From Vibrio sp. 10N.261.55.A7 (GTDB lineage Bacteria > Pseudomonadota > Gammaproteobacteria > Enterobacterales > Vibrionaceae): a stretch of 57,023 nucleotides of DNA. The stretch's first letter is position 1. Every line of letters starts with the position of its first letter. The notes under the pieces are model-generated. The model saw only the letters and a program-made list of their open reading frames with translations. It was not told the origin of the DNA and made no database searches. This document shows, in pieces, positions 16,427 to 26,337 of the stretch. Both the position numbers and the translations under genes were made by a program. Location of the stretch: NCBI RefSeq assembly GCF_002877365.1, contig NZ_MCWZ01000026.1, positions 1 to 57,023 of the forward strand, read 5' to 3'.

Positions 16427-19400
16427 ATGAGCCAACCTGAAACAACCAAGCCTGAATCTATCGACGATACTCGTCTTAATAAACGTCTTAAAGACATGCC
16501 AATTGCGATCGTTGGTATGGCGAGTATGTTTGCTAACTCCCGTTACTTGAATAAGTTTTGGGACTTAATCAGCGAAAAAATCGATGCTATTACTGAAGTT
16601 CCTGAGACTCACTGGCGTCCAGAAGACTACTATGATGCAGACAGAGCAACGCCAGATAAGTCGTACTGTAAGCGCGGTGGTTTCATTCCTGAAGTTGATT
16701 TCAACCCAATGGAATTTGGTCTTCCGCCAAATATCCTAGAGCTAACAGATACGTCGCAGCTGCTTTCTCTGATCGTTGCAAAAGAAGTCCTTGAAGATGC
16801 AAAACTTCCAGAAGGTTACGATCGCGATAAGATTGGTATTACGCTGGGTGTTGGTGGCGGTCAAAAGATTGCACAAAGCCTTAATGCTCGTCTGCAATAC
16901 CCAGTATTGAAGAAAGTATTCAAGAGCAGTGGCATCAGCGATGAAGACAGCGAAATGCTGATCAAGAAGTTCCAAGATCAGTACATCCATTGGGAAGAGA
17001 ACTCGTTCCCAGGTTCACTAGGTAATGTAATCTCAGGCCGTATTGCCAACCGTTTTGACCTAGGCGGGATTAACTGTGTGGTTGACGCAGCATGTGCAGG
17101 CTCTTTAGCCGCGATGCGTATGGCGTTGAGCGAGCTTGTTGAAGGCCGCAGTGAAATGATGATCACGGGTGGTGTTTGTACTGATAACTCACCAACCATG
17201 TACATGAGCTTCTCTAAGACGCCTGCATTTACCACGAACGAAACCATTCAACCGTTCGACATCGATTCAAAAGGTATGATGATCGGTGAAGGTATCGGTA
17301 TGGTTGCGCTTAAGCGTCTTGAAGATGCAGTGCGTGATGGCGACAGAATTTACTCTGTGATCAAAGGGGTAGGTTCATCTTCTGACGGTAAGTTTAAGAG
17401 TATCTATGCACCACGCCCAGAAGGCCAAGCAAAAGCGCTGAAACGTGCTTACGATGATGCTGGTTTTGCACCGCACACTCTTGGTCTACTTGAAGCGCAT
17501 GGTACAGGCACAGCGGCAGGTGATGTCGCAGAATTTGGTGGTTTAAACTCGGTTTTCAGTGAAGACAACGAGCAGAAGCAACACATCGCGCTAGGTTCGG
17601 TTAAATCGCAAATCGGTCATACTAAATCGACAGCAGGTACAGCGGGCCTTATTAAAGCGGCTCTTGCACTGCATCATAAAGTATTACCACCAACGATCAA
17701 TGTGTCAGCTCCGAATCCTAAGCTAGACATCGAAAACTCTCCATTCTATTTGAACACTCAAACACGTCCTTGGATGCAGCGTGTTGACGGTACGCCACGT
17801 CGTGCTGGTATCAGCTCATTCGGTTTTGGTGGAACAAACTTCCACGTCGTTTTAGAAGAGTACACTCAAGAACATGCTCGTGGTGACAAGTACCGTCAAC
17901 GTCAAGTTCCGCAGTCGTTCTTATTTAGTGCTGAAACACGTAGCGCGTTAGTTGCGAATTTGAATCAGGCAAAATCAACAATTTCAGACAGCACTGATCT
18001 AAGTAAATTAGCCGAAAACTACGCACTGCGCGAAATCGATGCATCTCACGCTCGTCTTGGTTTAGTGGCAAATGATCACGCTGACCTTGAAGCAAAGCTG
18101 ACGAAAGCTGTTTCAATGATTGAAGCGCAAGACAAAGCACACTGGCAGCTGCCAAACGGAACCACTTTCCGTGAATCTGCGCTAACGGGCGATCACAAGG
18201 GCAATGGCAAAGTTGCAGCACTGTTTGCTGGTCAGGGCTCTCAATACCTAAACATGGGTCGAGAGCTTGCCTGTCATTACCCTGAGATGCGTCAACAATT
18301 GGCGAAAGCGGATCAGGTATTTGGTCAGCATAAGAAGACAGCGTTGTCTCAAGTGCTTTTCCCAATCCCTACATTCACTGCAGATGCAACTAAAGCTCAA
18401 GAAGCGGTACTAACCAATACTGCGAACGCTCAAAGCGCGATTGGTACTGTCTCTATGGGTCAGTTTGAAATAATGACTCAAGCGGGCTTTAAAGCAGACA
18501 TGGTTGCAGGCCACAGCTTTGGTGAGCTAAGCGCGCTCTGTGCATCGGGTGTTATCTCCCAAGATGATTACTACCAACTGGCATTTGCTCGTGGCGACGC
18601 AATGGCAGCAACACCAGAAGAAGGTGACAGCGGTACAATGTACGCTGTGATCTTGGATGCTGATAAATTGGCGGATGTTGAAAGTTGTATTGCTGCCTTT
18701 GAAGGTGTGAGCATTGCTAATTACAACGCGCCAACTCAGCTTGTTATCGCTGGCCCAACAGAGGCGGCTAAACAAGCAGCGAATGCACTAACCGAGCAAG
18801 GCTTTAAAGCGATTGCTCTTCCTGTATCTGGTGCATTCCATACACCGTTGGTTGCTCATGCTCAAAAACCATTTGCATCTGCAATCGAAAAAGTCACGTT
18901 TAGCGCACCAACAGCACCGTTGTACTCAAATGCGACAGGTAAACTGCACGGTAAAGATGGCAAAGCGATTAAGAAAGCGTTTAAGCAACATATGCTGCAA
19001 TCTGTTCATTTCAGTACTCAACTTGAAGAAATGTATAACGCGGGCGCACGTGTGTTTGTTGAGTTCGGACCGAAAAATATTCTGACCAAGCTAGTAGAAA
19101 AAACCTTAGCAGATAAGAGTGGTGAGCTTTGCACAATCAGCATCAACCCAAGCCCTAAAGGCGATAGCGATCAGCAGCTACGTTTAGCCGCTGTTCAATT
19201 GTGTGTTGCGGGTATCTCTCTTGAAAATGTTGATCCATACCAAGCGGATATCGCAGAGCCAGCGGTAGCGTCGCCAATGAACATCAAGTTGAATGCGACA
19301 AACTACATCAGCCCTTCAACTCGCAAGAAAATGGACACGTCATTGTCCACTGGTCAAGTGACTGAGAAGACTGAAATCGTTGAAGTGAAAGTTGAAGTCG

Positions 19401-22400
19401 AAAAGATTGTGGAAAAAGAAGTGATCAAAACAGAAGTAGTAGAAGTTCCTGTTGCTGTTGCTGTGGCAGCAGAGCAGGTACCAGCGACAGCACAAGTTGC
19501 GACTCAAGCAAATCCAGTTCAGGCATTTAACGTACAAGCTACGTCGCCTGTTTCTGTTGATGAGACGTCGTTACAGTCGTTCTTTAATGCCCAACAGCAA
19601 GCCGCTGAAGTACATCAGCAATTCTTAGCGATTCCTCAACAATATGGCGATACGTTTAATACGCTAATGTCTGAGCAAGCGAAAATGGCGACAGCAGGCG
19701 TTCCAGTTCCAGAAAGCCTACAACGTTCAATGGATATGTTCCATCAACACCAAACTGAAACGCTAAAGGCTCATGCACATTATTTAGAGATGCAAGCTCA
19801 AAGTAGTAATTCAGCATTAAGCGCTCTTGGCTCTCAAAGCGTAACGCCAGTAACGGTTTCTGCTTACACGCCAACGGTTGTTGCACAAGTTGTAGCACCA
19901 GAGGCAAAAACGCAGGTAGCTCCACAAACCGCTCCTGTTAAAACACAAGCTGCACCTGTTGTCGCGCAAGCGCCTAAGTCTGTAGCTCCAGTTGTTCAAC
20001 AACAAGCTCCTCAAGCAATGGCAGCCAAGACTTCAGCACCTGCAATAGTGGCTCAAGCGGCTCCTGTACAAGTACAATCGGCTGATGCTGAAAAAGTCAT
20101 GCTAGAAGTGGTTGCTGAGAAGACGGGCTATCCAACCGAGATGTTAGATCTTGATATGGATATGGAAGCAGATCTTGGCATCGACTCTATCAAACGTGTT
20201 GAGATTCTTGGAACGGTTCAAGATGAAATGCCAAGCCTTCCAGAGCTTAATCCAGAAGATCTAGCCGAGTGTCGTACGCTTGGTGAAATCGTTTCTTATA
20301 TGAACACCAAAATGCCTTCAGGCGTTTCTGTAGAAAACAGCATGCCAGTTCAAGCTGCCCCTGTTTCAAATGGTTTAGTTGCCGCTAGTTCTTTGAGTGC
20401 TGAAAAAGTTCAAAAAACAATGCTTGAAGTGGTTGCTGAGAAAACGGGCTACCCGACAGAGATGCTTGATCTAGAAATGGATATGGAAGCAGACCTTGGT
20501 ATCGATTCAATCAAGCGTGTAGAAATTCTAGGTACCGTTCAAGACGAGCTCCCAACACTGCCTGAGCTTAACCCTGAAGATTTAGCTGAGTGTCGCACAC
20601 TGGGTGAAATCGTTAACTACATGAACAGCAAGTTATCTTCTGTTCCGACTGTTGTTGCAACAGCAGTTCCTACATCAGCACCAGTAGGAAGCGCTCTTAG
20701 CGCAGAGACAGTTCAAAAGACAATGCTAGAAGTGGTTGCTGAGAAAACGGGTTATCCAACAGAAATGCTTGATCTAGCGATGGATATGGAAGCAGACCTT
20801 GGTATCGACTCTATAAAGCGTGTTGAGATTCTAGGTACCGTTCAAGATGAACTACCAACGCTTCCAGAGCTTAACCCAGAAGATCTCGCTGAATGTCGTA
20901 CTCTTGGTGAAATCGTCGCTTATATGAATAGTAAAGGCATGAACAGAAAATTATCTGCTGTATCTGTAGCGGCACCTGCTGCTCAACAAGTTCAAGTAGC
21001 ATCGACAGGTGGACTTAACGCAGAGACCGTTCAAAAGACAATGCTCGAAGTGGTTGCTGAAAAAACGGGTTACCCAGTTGAGATGCTTGATTTAGCTATG
21101 GACATGGAAGCAGACCTTGGTATCGACTCAATTAAGCGGGTTGAAATTCTAGGTACTGTTCAAGACGAACTGCCAACGCTTCCAGAGCTTAACCCTGAAG
21201 ATCTAGCAGAGTGTCGTACACTAGGCGAAATCGTTTCTTATATGAACAGTAAGCTTGGATCACCTGCTCTTGTAGAAGAAGCGGCAGTGGCGCAAACTGA
21301 AGCTGCTCCAACAACTAGCGGTTTAAACCCTGAACATGTTCAGTCAACAATGCTAGAAGTGGTTGCAGACAAAACAGGTTACCCAGCAGAAATGCTAGAC
21401 CTAGCAATGGATATGGAAGCTGACTTAGGCATCGACTCAATTAAGCGTGTTGAAATTCTAGGTACGGTTCAAGATCAACTGCCAACGCTGCCAGAGCTTA
21501 ACCCTGAAGATTTAGCAGAGTGTCGTACACTTGGTGAAATCGTTACTTATATGCAAGGCAAACTGTCTGCATCAGCGCCAGCCGCTAACGTTGAAAAAAC
21601 TGCAACTCCAACAGTGGCACCGATTTCTGAATCAGTAGAGCTTCCACCACATAACGAGGTAGCGCTAAAAAAGCTACCTGCGGTAGATAAACTGGTCGAC
21701 TGTTTTTCAAAAGACGCGTGTGTCGTGATCACCGATGATGGTCATAATGCAGGTGTTCTAGCAGAAAAGCTGACTGCTAACGGCGTTCAAGTTGCTGTAG
21801 TACGTAGTCCACTATCTGCCGCATCTCCACTAAACAGTGAAATCGCAAGCTACACGCTAGAAAGCATTGATGATGCAGGTGTAAGCTCTGTTATCAATTC
21901 TATTGAAGCAGACCTAAAATCTTCAAACAAAGTGATTGCAGGTTTTGTTCACCTACAAGCGTTAGTGAATTCGAAAGATGAGCAGTCGACGTCAGGCGTT
22001 AACTTGAATGTCGATTCTCAACTGTCATTTTCAATCGCGTTCTTATTCGCTAAGCACCTAAACAGCCAACTTAATACCGTATCTGGTCGTAGCGTGTTCT
22101 TCACACTAAGCCGTATCGATGGTGGTTTCGGTTACCTAGATCCAGAACAGTTGGTGAATGCAGAGCTAAACCAAGCAGCACTTTCAGGTTTAACAAAAAC
22201 GTTGAGCCATGAATGGTCAAACGTGTTCTGTCGTGCGCTAGATGCAACGCTAGCACTTGATGCTCGTCACTTAGCTGAAGCAATTACCGCAGAGCTTTTC
22301 GACATTGATACAAATACTGTTGAAATTGGTCTTACGTCGACAGAGAACAGCGAAGCGGCTGAAGGTGAATCGGGTCGTGCAACCTTGATTGCAGCAGCTC

Positions 22401-24262
22401 CAGGTGAAGCTGTAACAAAAAATACAGCAGCAAAATTGGGTAAGAGCGACAAGGTTCTTGTTACTGGCGGCGCTAAAGGCGTCACTTTCGAGTGTGCTTT
22501 AACGCTAGCTAAACAGTGTCAATCTCACTTCATCTTAGCTGGTCGTAGTAAGCATGTTACTGCAAGTGAGCTTCCACAATGGGCTCAAGGTAAGCAAGAA
22601 AGCGAGCTAAAGCCTGCAGCAATTTCACATTTACAAGCGACAGGTGATAAACCAACACCTAAGAAAGTCGACGCGTTAATTAAGCCTGTATTAAGCAGCC
22701 TTGAAATCAATGCCGCACTAGCAGCGTTTAACGAAGTTGGCGCTAGCGCTGAATACCTAAGCCTTGATGTATCGAACAGTGAGTCAGTAGTAACTACACT
22801 GGCGAACTTCAATGACATCACAGGCTTGATTCACGGTGCAGGTGTACTGGCTGATAGACATATTCAAGACAAAACGCTAGATGAACTGAACATGGTTTAC
22901 GGAACGAAAGTCGGCGGATTAGAAGCAGTACTTAGCGGTCTGGATAGCAGCAAGCTGAAGTTGATTGCGATGTTCTCATCAGCAGCAGGCTTTTACGGAA
23001 ATACAGGGCAAAGCGATTACGCAATGTCGAATGAAATCCTGAACAAAGCAGCTCTGCAACTTTCTGCACGTAACCCAGAAGCAAAAGTCATGAGCTTTAA
23101 CTGGGGGCCGTGGGATGGTGGTATGGTCAATGCCGCACTGAAAAAAATGTTCGAAGAGCGTGGTGTTTACGTGATTCCTCTACAGGCAGGTGCTGAACTG
23201 TTTAGTTCTCAACTGCTGAGCGAAACTGGCATTCAACTTCTTGTCGGTACAAGCATGCAAGGCGCTGAAGAGGGAGCTTCTGTAAAAAAGCTTAATGCGG
23301 AGTCTGTGCAAATTGCAAAGAGTCCGCTGAAAAAAAGCATCACTGTGACACGTATCCTTGATCCAAAGGCTCTGCCTTTTATCAAGGATCACTGCATTGC
23401 CGGTAACCCAGTGTTGCCGACAGTGTGTGCAATCCAATGGATGCGTGAAACAGCGCAGCAATTGATAGGGGCGAGCGTTAGCGTTCGCAACTACAAATTG
23501 CTCAAAGGCGTAATCTTTGACACTGATGAAGCACAAGAATTAACGGTGACGCTGTCACCTGTGGTATCTAAAACGGATTTGGAAGACGGCGTGATAAAAG
23601 CGTTGATCAGTTGCCAAGGTCGTCCGCAATACCAAACTGAATTGTTGGTTGCTGATGCTCAGATAGAGAGCGATGTACCTGCTTCATTAGTTAAGCATTT
23701 TAATGTTAGTTCAGCCTCAACAGTCGCGACTGCAGAAACGTTGTACAGTGATGGAACGTTATTTCACGGACCAACACTGCAAGGTATTAAGACTGTCGAA
23801 CGTTTTGATGACGAAGGCTTATTAGCTCAATGTGAAATGCCGACAATTGTTGATAGTGACTGTGGCTCTTTCATAGCAAAAAATGGGTTTGGTGATAGCC
23901 AACCATTTACAGAAGACTATCTGCTGCAAGCAATGCTAGTTTGGGCTCGTCTAAAGTACGGTTCAGCAAGTCTTCCTTCTGCAATTGGCGAGATGATCTG
24001 TTACTCACCAATGCAATCAGGTGATAAAGGCTATTTAGAACTTGAAGTGATTAAGAGTACCGCTCGTTCATTGCAAGCGAATATTGCTCTTTACCACCAA
24101 GATGGTCGATTAAGTGCGGTTATGAATGGGGCAAAAGTGACCATCAGTAAAACGCTTAATGATGCCTTCTTAGCGAATCAGCCTGAAACTAAATCGGTAT
24201 CGAAAAAGACAAAAAAGTCTAAGACAGCTGAGTCCAAGAAAACACAGGAGCTCTCCTCATAG
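16427..24262 (+). CDS. pfaA: PUFA synthase subunit PfaA (KS-MAT-5xACP-KR-DH-like)
   Basis: 2611 residues, cytoplasmic. Domains: ketosynthase about 25-480 (C223 in DAACAGS, H358 in EAHGTGT, H398 in IGHTKS); malonyl acyltransferase about 600-900 (S697 in GHSFGE); a Val/Glu/Lys-rich linker near 985-1030; a helical segment near 1050-1140; five tandem acyl carrier proteins with phosphopantetheine serines S1254, S1361, S1462, S1568 and S1671, all in LGIDSIKR; ketoreductase about 1990-2260 (TGGAKG at 2013-2018, Y2198); and a C-terminal hotdog DH-like region with H2322 in DHCIAGNPVLP. It loads malonyl units, condenses them and reduces the ketone in EPA/DHA-type synthesis. A GGAG ribosome-binding site lies 7 nt before the ATG. 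The stop overlaps the GTG start of pfaB by one base. The ACP number (five) is within the known range for the family. Confidence 0.97.
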   Translation: MSQPETTKPESIDDTRLNKRLKDMPIAIVGMASMFANSRYLNKFWDLISEKIDAITEVPETHWRPEDYYDADRATPDKSYCKRGGFIPEVDFNPMEFGLPPNILELTDTSQLLSLIVAKEVLEDAKLPEGYDRDKIGITLGVGGGQKIAQSLNARLQYPVLKKVFKSSGISDEDSEMLIKKFQDQYIHWEENSFPGSLGNVISGRIANRFDLGGINCVVDAACAGSLAAMRMALSELVEGRSEMMITGGVCTDNSPTMYMSFSKTPAFTTNETIQPFDIDSKGMMIGEGIGMVALKRLEDAVRDGDRIYSVIKGVGSSSDGKFKSIYAPRPEGQAKALKRAYDDAGFAPHTLGLLEAHGTGTAAGDVAEFGGLNSVFSEDNEQKQHIALGSVKSQIGHTKSTAGTAGLIKAALALHHKVLPPTINVSAPNPKLDIENSPFYLNTQTRPWMQRVDGTPRRAGISSFGFGGTNFHVVLEEYTQEHARGDKYRQRQVPQSFLFSAETRSALVANLNQAKSTISDSTDLSKLAENYALREIDASHARLGLVANDHADLEAKLTKAVSMIEAQDKAHWQLPNGTTFRESALTGDHKGNGKVAALFAGQGSQYLNMGRELACHYPEMRQQLAKADQVFGQHKKTALSQVLFPIPTFTADATKAQEAVLTNTANAQSAIGTVSMGQFEIMTQAGFKADMVAGHSFGELSALCASGVISQDDYYQLAFARGDAMAATPEEGDSGTMYAVILDADKLADVESCIAAFEGVSIANYNAPTQLVIAGPTEAAKQAANALTEQGFKAIALPVSGAFHTPLVAHAQKPFASAIEKVTFSAPTAPLYSNATGKLHGKDGKAIKKAFKQHMLQSVHFSTQLEEMYNAGARVFVEFGPKNILTKLVEKTLADKSGELCTISINPSPKGDSDQQLRLAAVQLCVAGISLENVDPYQADIAEPAVASPMNIKLNATNYISPSTRKKMDTSLSTGQVTEKTEIVEVKVEVEKIVEKEVIKTEVVEVPVAVAVAAEQVPATAQVATQANPVQAFNVQATSPVSVDETSLQSFFNAQQQAAEVHQQFLAIPQQYGDTFNTLMSEQAKMATAGVPVPESLQRSMDMFHQHQTETLKAHAHYLEMQAQSSNSALSALGSQSVTPVTVSAYTPTVVAQVVAPEAKTQVAPQTAPVKTQAAPVVAQAPKSVAPVVQQQAPQAMAAKTSAPAIVAQAAPVQVQSADAEKVMLEVVAEKTGYPTEMLDLDMDMEADLGIDSIKRVEILGTVQDEMPSLPELNPEDLAECRTLGEIVSYMNTKMPSGVSVENSMPVQAAPVSNGLVAASSLSAEKVQKTMLEVVAEKTGYPTEMLDLEMDMEADLGIDSIKRVEILGTVQDELPTLPELNPEDLAECRTLGEIVNYMNSKLSSVPTVVATAVPTSAPVGSALSAETVQKTMLEVVAEKTGYPTEMLDLAMDMEADLGIDSIKRVEILGTVQDELPTLPELNPEDLAECRTLGEIVAYMNSKGMNRKLSAVSVAAPAAQQVQVASTGGLNAETVQKTMLEVVAEKTGYPVEMLDLAMDMEADLGIDSIKRVEILGTVQDELPTLPELNPEDLAECRTLGEIVSYMNSKLGSPALVEEAAVAQTEAAPTTSGLNPEHVQSTMLEVVADKTGYPAEMLDLAMDMEADLGIDSIKRVEILGTVQDQLPTLPELNPEDLAECRTLGEIVTYMQGKLSASAPAANVEKTATPTVAPISESVELPPHNEVALKKLPAVDKLVDCFSKDACVVITDDGHNAGVLAEKLTANGVQVAVVRSPLSAASPLNSEIASYTLESIDDAGVSSVINSIEADLKSSNKVIAGFVHLQALVNSKDEQSTSGVNLNVDSQLSFSIAFLFAKHLNSQLNTVSGRSVFFTLSRIDGGFGYLDPEQLVNAELNQAALSGLTKTLSHEWSNVFCRALDATLALDARHLAEAITAELFDIDTNTVEIGLTSTENSEAAEGESGRATLIAAAPGEAVTKNTAAKLGKSDKVLVTGGAKGVTFECALTLAKQCQSHFILAGRSKHVTASELPQWAQGKQESELKPAAISHLQATGDKPTPKKVDALIKPVLSSLEINAALAAFNEVGASAEYLSLDVSNSESVVTTLANFNDITGLIHGAGVLADRHIQDKTLDELNMVYGTKVGGLEAVLSGLDSSKLKLIAMFSSAAGFYGNTGQSDYAMSNEILNKAALQLSARNPEAKVMSFNWGPWDGGMVNAALKKMFEERGVYVIPLQAGAELFSSQLLSETGIQLLVGTSMQGAEEGASVKKLNAESVQIAKSPLKKSITVTRILDPKALPFIKDHCIAGNPVLPTVCAIQWMRETAQQLIGASVSVRNYKLLKGVIFDTDEAQELTVTLSPVVSKTDLEDGVIKALISCQGRPQYQTELLVADAQIESDVPASLVKHFNVSSASTVATAETLYSDGTLFHGPTLQGIKTVERFDDEGLLAQCEMPTIVDSDCGSFIAKNGFGDSQPFTEDYLLQAMLVWARLKYGSASLPSAIGEMICYSPMQSGDKGYLELEVIKSTARSLQANIALYHQDGRLSAVMNGAKVTISKTLNDAFLANQPETKSVSKKTKKSKTAESKKTQELSS

Positions 24263-26337
24263 TGACTGTTCCTTCTAATAAAGCGATGCCTTTGCGCATC
24301 GCTCTTTTAGCTCAGCCTGCAAATGCCGCTGGGCTTTCTGCCGAATTATTATCCTCACTGCCTACTGTTAAAAAAATAGTGGTCGGTGATGATTTCAATC
24401 TATCGATTAATAGCGCTATTGACGCGGTGACTCAAGGTCATGTCATTGAGTTAACGACAGCAGATATTCATGGCATGCCCGCCAATAGCATCTTCATGCT
24501 AAGTGCATTGAGTGCAGCGAAAAGCAAGATTCACCCGCATGCGTATTTTTCTGGTTTCAGTGAAAACAGCGACACGAAAATCGAGAGTGTCAAAAACGCA
24601 CTCTCGCATGCTCGACGCCTATCTGAAGACCTCAGCTACGATCAAGATTTCGATACAACTTCTTCTACACAGCAGTTCGCCGAATTGTTTGCAGTCGTTA
24701 CCGCCATTTCAGGTCGTACACTGAAAAATCGTTATTGGTTCACTGAGCAGAATAAAGCTCGCGTAGCTTCGCTAACGTTTAACAGTGGGAGTCTGGGCTC
24801 AACAAGCCTAATTTTGACTCAAGCGACGGGGCTGAAGCCCGCCAAACCATTACTTTCTGAAGAGAGAGTGATGTTTGTGATCAGTGGGTCAACTGAAATT
24901 GAACTTACGTCAGCATTGGCTCAGTTAAAAACGAAGCTAGCTAACGAAATATCAGCTTTGAATCTTGAAGCGCAACCCCAAGCATTGATTGATCTGATGC
25001 ATTCGAACCTTAAACGGTTTGAGCTTAATGACTATGACGCCAATGCACTTGGCAATATCGTTATTCAAGCCGTTTCTGTTGAGAGTGCTATAAAAGAGAT
25101 AACTGCAATAGAAGGGACACTTTCTAAAGTTATCGCAGAAAAATTGCACTATAAAACGCCTGCGGGAAGCTGCTTTTCACCAACACCAAACAGCAAAGGT
25201 GGTGTCACGTTTGTTTACCCGGGTGTTGGTACTGTCTATCCGGGCCTGCTTCAAGAATTTCATCACTATTTCCCACAGCTTTTTGCGCGTTTAGAGCGTG
25301 AAGGCGATTTAGAGGAAATGCTGCAAGCGAGTAAAACTTACGCTGATGAGCCGCAAGAGCTGTCATTGAGTGAACTTGCTATAGCGGGTGTCGGCAGTAG
25401 CTATATTCTAACTCAATTGTTGTGCCAGGACTTTGGCGTGAAACCGGACTTTGCGTTAGGTTACTCCAAAGGTGAAGCATCAATGTGGGCTAGTTTGGCA
25501 GTGTGGAAAAACCCGCATGCGCTGATAGAAATGACGCAAACCAGCCCTATCTTTACCACCGCGATTTCAGGTGAGTTAACGGCTGTGCGTCAAGATTGGA
25601 AACTCGGTGATAGTGAAGATATCAAGTGGAATAGCTTTGTCGTTCGTAGCGACTCCGCTTCTATTGAAGCGCTTTTACCTGAATTTCCACGTGCTTATCT
25701 AGCCATTATTCAAGGTGATACTTGTGTACTAGCAGGCTGTGAAGAGACATGCCGTGCATTACTTAAAAAGCTAGGCAAGCGTGGAATTGCGGCTAATCGA
25801 GTCACTGCGATGCATACGACTCCAGCCTGGAGCCAGCATGAGCAGATACGTGACTTCTACACTCAGCCCGTATTTGATGAACTGCCAGAGCATATTCGCT
25901 TTATCAGTGCCGCGGAAAATCGTCCGGTGGATATAGACAGTGAAAGTATCGCACTTTCTATTGCTGATACGTTTTGCTCGACATTAGATTTTACTTCATT
26001 GATTCGTAGCGCCCGTACACAGGGTGCTCGACTATTTGTAGAAGTAGGAGCCGATCGTCAAACCAGTACCTTAATCGATAAGATCAATCGCACCGACGAA
26101 GTTTCTCACGGGTACTGCACAGTTGCCAGTAATGCGAAAGGTGGCGAAGACATTACGACACTGATCAAGTGTATCGGTCAGCTAATCACTCATCAAATTC
26201 CTCTCTCTGTTACGCCACTTATTGAAGGGCTGGAACAGCAGATAAATGACGCGAAATACCAATGCCATTTATCAACGACACAAGGATTGTCGGTAACAGG
26301 TAGTGAAGCGAATAACCATCAAGGGGAGCCAGTATGA
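24262..26337 (+). CDS. pfaB: PUFA synthase subunit PfaB (acyltransferase)
   Basis: 691 residues starting with a GTG that shares a base with the pfaA stop codon, so translation is probably coupled. The C-terminal half is an acyltransferase domain: FVYPGVGTVYPG near 320, the nucleophile elbow GYSKGE with S402, and the late HTTPAWS segment. The N-terminal ~310 residues show no catalytic motif that I recognise. In PUFA synthases PfaB is reported to influence which final product (EPA or DHA) is made. The sequence alone does not let me say which product this organism makes. It ends in an ATGA overlap with pfaC. Confidence 0.95.
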   Translation: MTVPSNKAMPLRIALLAQPANAAGLSAELLSSLPTVKKIVVGDDFNLSINSAIDAVTQGHVIELTTADIHGMPANSIFMLSALSAAKSKIHPHAYFSGFSENSDTKIESVKNALSHARRLSEDLSYDQDFDTTSSTQQFAELFAVVTAISGRTLKNRYWFTEQNKARVASLTFNSGSLGSTSLILTQATGLKPAKPLLSEERVMFVISGSTEIELTSALAQLKTKLANEISALNLEAQPQALIDLMHSNLKRFELNDYDANALGNIVIQAVSVESAIKEITAIEGTLSKVIAEKLHYKTPAGSCFSPTPNSKGGVTFVYPGVGTVYPGLLQEFHHYFPQLFARLEREGDLEEMLQASKTYADEPQELSLSELAIAGVGSSYILTQLLCQDFGVKPDFALGYSKGEASMWASLAVWKNPHALIEMTQTSPIFTTAISGELTAVRQDWKLGDSEDIKWNSFVVRSDSASIEALLPEFPRAYLAIIQGDTCVLAGCEETCRALLKKLGKRGIAANRVTAMHTTPAWSQHEQIRDFYTQPVFDELPEHIRFISAAENRPVDIDSESIALSIADTFCSTLDFTSLIRSARTQGARLFVEVGADRQTSTLIDKINRTDEVSHGYCTVASNAKGGEDITTLIKCIGQLITHQIPLSVTPLIEGLEQQINDAKYQCHLSTTQGLSVTGSEANNHQGEPV

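Noticed and set aside
20087..21560. ACP repeats as an assembly artefact
   Set aside because: The five repeats differ at many silent positions and have distinct linkers, and five ACPs is a normal number for PfaA.
24262..26337. Frameshift at the pfaA/pfaB or pfaB/pfaC junction
   Set aside because: The one-base and four-base overlaps are ordinary translational coupling, and each subunit has its expected length and domains.
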